A stretch of 64,000 nt of DNA, from positions 2,046,001-2,110,000 of the forward strand of contig NADL03000748.1 of assembly GCA_002205965.3 (NCBI GenBank), in the 5' to 3' direction. This stretch comes from Kappaphycus alvarezii. Its lineage: Eukaryota > Rhodophyta > Florideophyceae > Gigartinales > Solieriaceae. Position numbers and translations under genes: made by a program. Shown here piece after piece: positions 59,350-64,000 of the stretch. The notes beneath the pieces were generated by a model. The model had not been told where the DNA came from. It saw only the letters and a list, made by a program, of their open reading frames with translations, and did not search any database. Every line of letters starts with the position of its first letter. Positions within the stretch are counted from its first letter, which is position 1.

Positions 59350-60240
59350 TGGTAATCGGGGGTTGTCAGAAATTGTGTGTCAGCCTAGGCGCATCAAAGT
59401 TGCTTTCGGATCAGAAGGTTGAGTAGTAGGCTCAAAAGGCTGATCAGCGCACGAAAATCGATGACGGTGCTTTCCTGAGAGTTGTTAAAGAGATACAAAC
59501 GACTGCTGGATAGCAAAGGTGGCTGCCAATTATGGGAATAGACCCCGCGACACGGTTCATCGAAGCCCGCAAGAGGCACCACAAGTCTCAAATAGTGTTT
59601 TTGATTTTCGCAATGGACACTTTAGTAGAGTCAAGATATCTTAGGCAGTGCGTTGGGACCATATGCGGAGGATTCGCCTGAATCCTATATGTCAATTTCA
59701 ATTGCTGTCTCTTAAGAAAATGATTGACGCAAATGCTAATTTTGAGTCTCCATGGGCTGCTCTCTGGCATGCAAAAAGAGAGATGTGTTGGTGAACGTAT
59801 CACTTCTGATATTAATATAATTATAGTATGGAATTGAGTGCGGAAAGTTTGGTCAACAGGTCATAGCCGTTGTAAAGTAGCCGACTGTAAATGTCGCACG
59901 GCAATGGTAAAATAGTGCATTTACGACGGGATAGAATGAACCTTGAGCAGTGAAGAATGGTAATGCAACATGCTGTGGAATGGAAAAAAGCACGAGCGGG
60001 TGAGGACTACGGTTTGTAAGGGTACTGCCAGTTCCCCTTCACTCCAGATGGGATTTTTGGCCCTATCAGTGCAAAGTCGAGCGCGGGAAGTTGGCGTCAA
60101 ATGAAAGGGCGCGCAGAATAGTTGCTGTTACTTATATCTCAGCTTATCGCATGACGGGGTCAAGGAGTAGAAAAACGGTATCTTGATCTTGGATTTCTCA
60201 GTAAACAGCTGGGGTACACTGCGGGCGAAGTACACACGCG
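59350..60240 (+). other. 3' internal region of copia element 2
   Basis: Between the RNase H remnant and the 3' LTR; no motif recognised. A polypurine tract next to the LTR could not be identified with confidence. Confidence 0.4.
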
Positions 60241-60242
60241 AG

Positions 60243-60401
60243 CATTCCTACGACATTTATTTGCTTGCTCTCTCACGCTCTATTGCTATATATGTCACTC
60301 TATTTCAAATTCTTTGTAAAAGGCACTAGTGGCTACGAGTCTTCGATATGTTGAGGTCAAACTCGGTGCGATAACGTTGTATTAGTTTTAGTGTAACATC
60401 A
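60243..60401 (+). repeat. 3' LTR of copia element 2
   Basis: Partner of 54,121-54,291. Lacks the AAACTTGTTC duplication of the 5' copy; ends with GTAACATCA. Confidence 0.85.
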
Positions 60402-60404
60402 GTC

Positions 60405-61180
60405 TCAGGATCCGAAGGGAAAAAATTCCTCGCAAAATAAATCCTTTACGGTACACACAGATTTTCCAAGTATGTCGATGTAGATCCCCATAATCTAAAT
60501 GTATTTACGCGATATAACTACCCACTCAAAGCTTTACTGTTCACATATCTGAAGTACACCATATAATTTCATTAAAATTCTATTACGTACAGGGGTAATA
60601 AAATAATAGAATTCACGTGATTAAACGTTATGAAGACTGGAAAATAGTCATAGAAAGAAGCCTAAGCATACCATGCCACATGAAATACAAAATAAAGGGC
60701 TTTAATTTTTTAATAGCGTTTTCCATGAAAAATATTTATTGAAAATAAGGTTAGTAAAGAGTATGGATCCGCAACATTTTTCCGAATGAAGCGCGGATAG
60801 TCACCATGAGCATGGTTTGAACCAGATCATTTCTGAAACCAGTCAAACCGGGGATTTTGCGGTCCCGCAGTTGACCTGAGGACATGAAGGCCGGTTGTTG
60901 TATAAAAAGACCACGTAGGAGTCGGTTATATGTGAGTGTAGAAAATTTTGCGACGGTTACAAGGACTCTCCTTAGGTCCTGGTCGGTTTCGATGTTTTTT
61001 TAATCTCATCGCAGTCCGGTTCCGAATTTAGTAACCAGACTGCGGTTCGAACCGCGGATCGCAAATGCACACCCCGTACAGTACAGCGCTGTAGTCAGGA
61101 GTGTACAGTGTAAATCGAGCTGGGGAGCGCTCTAAATTGCCGGTATTAGACATTGAAACCGCTGGTCCTTTATTTTTGTC
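60405..61180. other. Unassigned spacer
   Basis: GCGGTTCGAACCGC at 61,041-61,054 is a perfect palindrome; subterminal repeats of hAT elements often look like this and the hAT relic begins nearby, but no partner was found. A CTGTA/TACAG tract lies at 61,075-61,108. Confidence 0.4.
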
Positions 61181-61186
61181 ATTATT

Positions 61187-61949
61187 AAGTCTGCATATGC
61201 CACCCGTCGCATTTTTAATGCGGTTTGCAATAAAGCACGTGAGTTGTCTGATTTCATCATTACAGAGGGTGATTGGGAGAAATCAAACAGTATTTGCCAC
61301 TTCCTTGAGACTGCTGCTTCTATTACCGAGCTACAGTCTGCCACTACCTACGTGACATTGCGTATGTCGACAAAGGCGTTTGTTTTACTGAAAAAAGGCT
61401 CTTGCTCCGACCTGTGAAGAGCAAAGTATCCTTGCTCCAATAGGGAGAGCAATTCTGCGGAAGCTCGGTGCATACGAACGTTTAGTTTATTCTGATTTGG
61501 CTCGCCTTGCTACGATTTGCGATGCAAGATTTCCAAACGACGCAATATCGGATTCTGATTTATTGAGGTGCTATGGAAGATTACCAGAACAGGAAATCGT
61601 AAGGGAAAGTAACAAACGTGCTGGTGTTGGAAAGCGATCTACGAATTTGTTGGAGCAGCTGCTAGACGAGAACAGTATGGAGCTTATCGAAGAGGATGAA
61701 ATTAACAAGTTTATTAGAAACAAATTATTCTACAATCGTACGATAGATTTACTGAAATGGTTGTAAATGAATCAACAGAGATGCCCCACCATCTCAGCCT
61801 TTGCCAGAGAGATACTGGCCAGTCAGGCTTCTTCTGTAACAAGCAAAAGTACTTGGAGAACATGTATAGATGTATCTCGGTTGCGAATGAATGACAAATC
61901 TATTCAGGCATCTGTTTTACTCAATTCGTGGAGTAATGTACTTCAGTAA
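61187..61949 (+). pseudogene. hAT transposase, C-terminal half, degenerate
   Basis: First frame 61,187-61,414: KSAYATRRIFNAVCNKAREL, DWEKSNSICHFLETAASITE, a typical hAT catalytic-domain stretch (W..L..L...L......T...S). After a shift, frame 61,430-61,949 reads AILRKLGAYERLVYSDLARLATICDARF (hAT ..A.I.DPR(F/Y)), then DEINKFI, LLKWL, TAA at 61,764-61,766, and in the same frame RCPTISAFAREILASQASSV, SIQASVLLNSW: the hAT dimerisation domain (W...YP.L...A...L....SS...ER.FS ... ++...++L..W). The ERVFS-like Ser/Glu motif is degraded. N-terminal BED finger and first catalytic residue are not found. Confidence 0.85.
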
Positions 61950-61951
61950 GT

Positions 61952-62435
61952 GAAGTAATCATTACATGAAATCTTACATATACGTTCTAAATGTTATGTT
62001 ATTACTGCAGTTCAATTGTTGAATAGATGAACTGTAGTAATAGCCCTGTTAATAGACATCATACATTATGTTTTCTGTTAATCCGGCGTTTTTTGAAGGG
62101 AATTATCACGGTTTCTAGTGCGATTCTTAGTAAAGTCTGAGTATTTACTTCTACAAGATTCATCGAATAACTTTGTATGTTTGGGAACATTAGGCACTGG
62201 AGCCGAACTTAGAGTATCGTTGTAGCGCATTCGGAAAATTGTTAAGGAATACCTTCAAGCTTCGAAAAGCGTTCCGTCACACGGCTTGCACCGGTTTTCG
62301 TGAACTTCTAAACGATATGGAACGCTGTCATATGCCAACAGTTGACATTGGTACAGCTCTAGACCGCTTTTCCCAGGTAATTCAGGAGAAAAGTTTTGGG
62401 TTTTCCGCTGCTTTCCCGTGCAGGCTGCGTTGAGT
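61952..62435. other. Unassigned spacer
   Basis: A 64-codon ORF at 62,239-62,433 has no motif. An imperfect AT-rich inverted pair (TTACTGCAGTTCAATTG / GAACTGTAGTAA) occurs at about 61,999-62,043. Confidence 0.4.
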
Positions 62436-62439
62436 TTTG

Positions 62440-62550
62440 TGATTTGTTTGAATGAAATTACTGTGGCGCAAGAGGGGGGAGTAGTTTGACGAACGTTTCC
62501 TCAAAATAGTCACTGCCATTTACAGCTCTAATCGCCCTGATGCCCGGTCT
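62440..62550 (-). pseudogene. Short LINE-type ORF fragment
   Basis: Minus strand: RPGIRAIRAVNGSDYFEETFVKLLPP, which aligns with DIKAIGSAGGTDFFDVTFVNPLAPS of the 1235-1700 fragment. About 30 codons only; the match fades on both sides. Confidence 0.6.
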
Positions 62551-62837
62551 TACCTTTTATTGGTATAGCAAACGAATCTCAATGAATGAGCGTTGGCTCA
62601 CTGCTTCTAAAACAATAAGATAGTGTAGGACTGATGTCAAACACATTATGCGCTCGCATTAATCATATTTTAAGTAATTATAAATAGAGAAAACACGAAA
62701 CGTTTCCTCTCTCTTCATTATGTGGTTCCGTTTCCGTGAGTTGTCAATAGCCCCTGGAAACTTTCATTCGCTTTACTTGTGTAGCAGTGGAAAGTTTGAT
62801 TGTAAGGATCTAGAACGCTCAATCGTTTGTATTTCAG

Positions 62838-63068
62838 ATCTTTTCGAATGATAAAGATTGGGAAAGTGCCAACAAACTAATGCATCGTAGGTTCTTATAC
62901 AAAATGGCTCGGGGTCTTCAAAGCGCTTATCTAACCATATGGCCCCACTTGTCTGAATTCGAAACCCTTCGCCCGAGAGAGGAGTACCCGAATACCCCCG
63001 ATATCCATGGTGACCACTTCATTCACTGCCAATACGGTTCGCCATTAACTGAATACCACGAAAACCAG
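62838..63068 (+). CDS. Exon-like 77-codon open frame with consensus splice sites
   Basis: TTTGTATTTCAG ends at 62,837 and CAG|GTGAGT spans the right edge (63,066-63,074). The 231 bases between are open in one frame at phase 0 on both sides: IFSNDKDWESANKLMHRRFLY ... HLSEFETLRPREEYPNTPDIHGDHFIH, acidic and His-rich toward the end, with no family I recognise. An ATG occurs 14 codons in. The downstream sequence offers an acceptor CCGCAG at 63,105 (intron of only 37 nt), after which the frame soon stops. No partner exon was found upstream. Could be an exon of a host gene or of a transposon. Confidence 0.35.
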
Positions 63069-63304
63069 GTGAGTATGCTAGATAACGATTAAGTCCTTGC
63101 CGCAGGGCATCCCATTGTAATCTATTAGGTTTATCCGAGTTTCAATCTCCACATTCGAAGAGAAAACTGGGTACGTTTTTTACTACGAATGTTTTAGGAT
63201 TGGGAGTCCTATACTTTTGCAATCAATCAAGGTCGCGGCATGCACTCCACAAACTTTCATCTTGCGGTCAATAAAATGTACTCTGGGACATTTGCACCTG
63301 TGAA

Positions 63305-63400
63305 CGTGGCCGACGTGGACCACCCGGTTAGCAATTAGCTAGCAACATAGTCGATTTTTGCACTGGACCCCTGATACTGATACAGTAAAGTATTATTAAA
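63305..63400 (+). repeat. Dispersed repeat R3, copy 3
   Basis: CGTGGCCGACGTGGACCACC, GCTAGCAACATAGTCG, TGCACTGGACCCCTGATACT, ACAGTAAAGTATTATTA; nearly the same as 16,715-16,810 in its left part and as the 33.1 kb copy in its right part. Confidence 0.85.
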
Positions 63401-64000
63401 GTCGTCCCGAAAGGACTACATGCACTGTTATCCAAGATACGGTCCACTAAAACTGGTCATTGATAATGGTCCGGTTAAGATTACTGGAGAACGGTTCCGG
63501 TCTGCCATTTAGTAGACTGTGTAACGGTTTGATCCTACATATCCATTCTTGGTTGATAAACGCACAAAGGAAAGAATTAATGACGAAATAGAAGCCTTAA
63601 TTTATTTTCATGACTCCTTAACCTGGATCCATCATGAAAATATTGGTACCTTCCCTGCAAAAGGGTTAAAATATTCATATCGTTATTTAACTTTCAGTTC
63701 TCTAACATTTATACTCTTAAATCTCATTTGAACTTATCAGTTGCATTCCATGTCTCCTATTATCCCTATAAATTACAGGAGGAATCCTAAAACACCCAGG
63801 TTCGATTAACTGCAGCTTACCGCTTACTTTCTGCAAGAATAAATTGAAAGTTGAGCATATTGCACTGCTAATGCGCTGAATACATGAAGAGAATAAAACA
63901 TATTGAAATAGATGATGCACGACTTACAAATTATTCTATATTGAGCCTGAATCGAAAAGTTTGTGGTAAAATGAGCTCAATTTAAGCCAATTAATTCGTC
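63401..64000. other. Unassigned right edge
   Basis: AT-rich; only 60- to 67-codon ORFs without motif. Nothing recognised. Confidence 0.4.

Larger units (their letters stand above)
54119..60402 (+). mobile_element. Ty1/copia LTR retrotransposon, degenerate (element 2)
   Basis: Direct repeats of about 165 bp (54,121-54,291 and 60,243-60,401) flank plus-strand remnants of Gag, protease, integrase, RT and RNase H in copia order. The domains are better preserved than in element 1 but every one has stops or shifts. Both elements belong to the same broad copia group judging from shared protease and RT wording, but their LTRs differ in length and sequence. Confidence 0.85.

Noticed and set aside
61041-61054. 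GCGGTTCGAACCGC as a hAT terminal repeat
   Set aside because: No inverted partner was found to the right of the hAT relic, so the end of the element cannot be assigned.
1-64000. CRISPR array, bacterial operon or prophage
   Set aside because: No regularly spaced repeats, no ribosome-binding-site-led gene strings; the content is eukaryotic transposons.

Overview
This is a eukaryotic nuclear window with no confidently recognisable host gene; most of what can be named is decayed transposable-element sequence. The mix (Ty1/copia elements with red-algal-type Gag/protease/RT wording, piggyBac, Tc1/mariner, hAT, a Harbinger/Plant_tran piece, several LINE tails), the few splice-like signals and the abundant CTGTA/TACAG pentamer tracts suggest a macroalga, most plausibly a florideophyte red alga such as Chondrus or a relative. 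That assignment is inference: no rRNA, tRNA or conserved host gene confirms it.

Layout. 0-2.1 kb: two 3' fragments of LINE-type ORFs on the minus strand and a 19-bp inverted repeat. 2.16-9.1 kb: a Ty1/copia element bounded by diverged LTRs with Gag, protease, integrase, RT and RNase H remnants in order. 9.6-10.3 kb: a Tc1/mariner relic (minus). 10.4-17.0 kb: dispersed repeats shared between 10.4-10.7 and 16.8-17.0 kb in otherwise unassigned DNA. 17.3-31 kb: a distinct AT-rich block with almost no ORFs, carrying one GC-rich island with short inverted ends and one 5'-truncated LINE tail. 31-37 kb: mixed sequence with a broken ~217-codon ORF and several CTGTA tracts.

37.2-49.1 kb holds three segments in which the plus strand is strongly C-rich/G-poor and then abruptly G-rich/C-poor (37.2-39.3, 40.4-42.6, 48.0-49.1 kb). 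The first contains the best ORF of unknown function (329 codons if a -1 shift at an A6 run is allowed). CTGTA tracts lie between these segments. Inside this zone, 44.56-47.01 kb is a nearly complete piggyBac element: 16-bp inverted termini, all three catalytic Asp and a C-terminal Cys/His finger, broken only by two in-frame TGA codons. A LINE fragment (minus) follows at 47.3-47.9 kb and a Harbinger N-terminal fragment at 49.5-49.9 kb.

54.1-60.4 kb: a second Ty1/copia element with short LTRs. 61.2-61.95 kb: a hAT transposase C-terminal relic. 62.44-62.55 kb: another LINE fragment. 62,838-63,068: a 77-codon exon-like ORF exactly framed by consensus splice sites. 63.3 kb: third copy of a dispersed ~95-bp repeat. 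The elements do not act together as a pathway; the window reads as a layered record of insertions and decay, with the piggyBac copy the youngest-looking.
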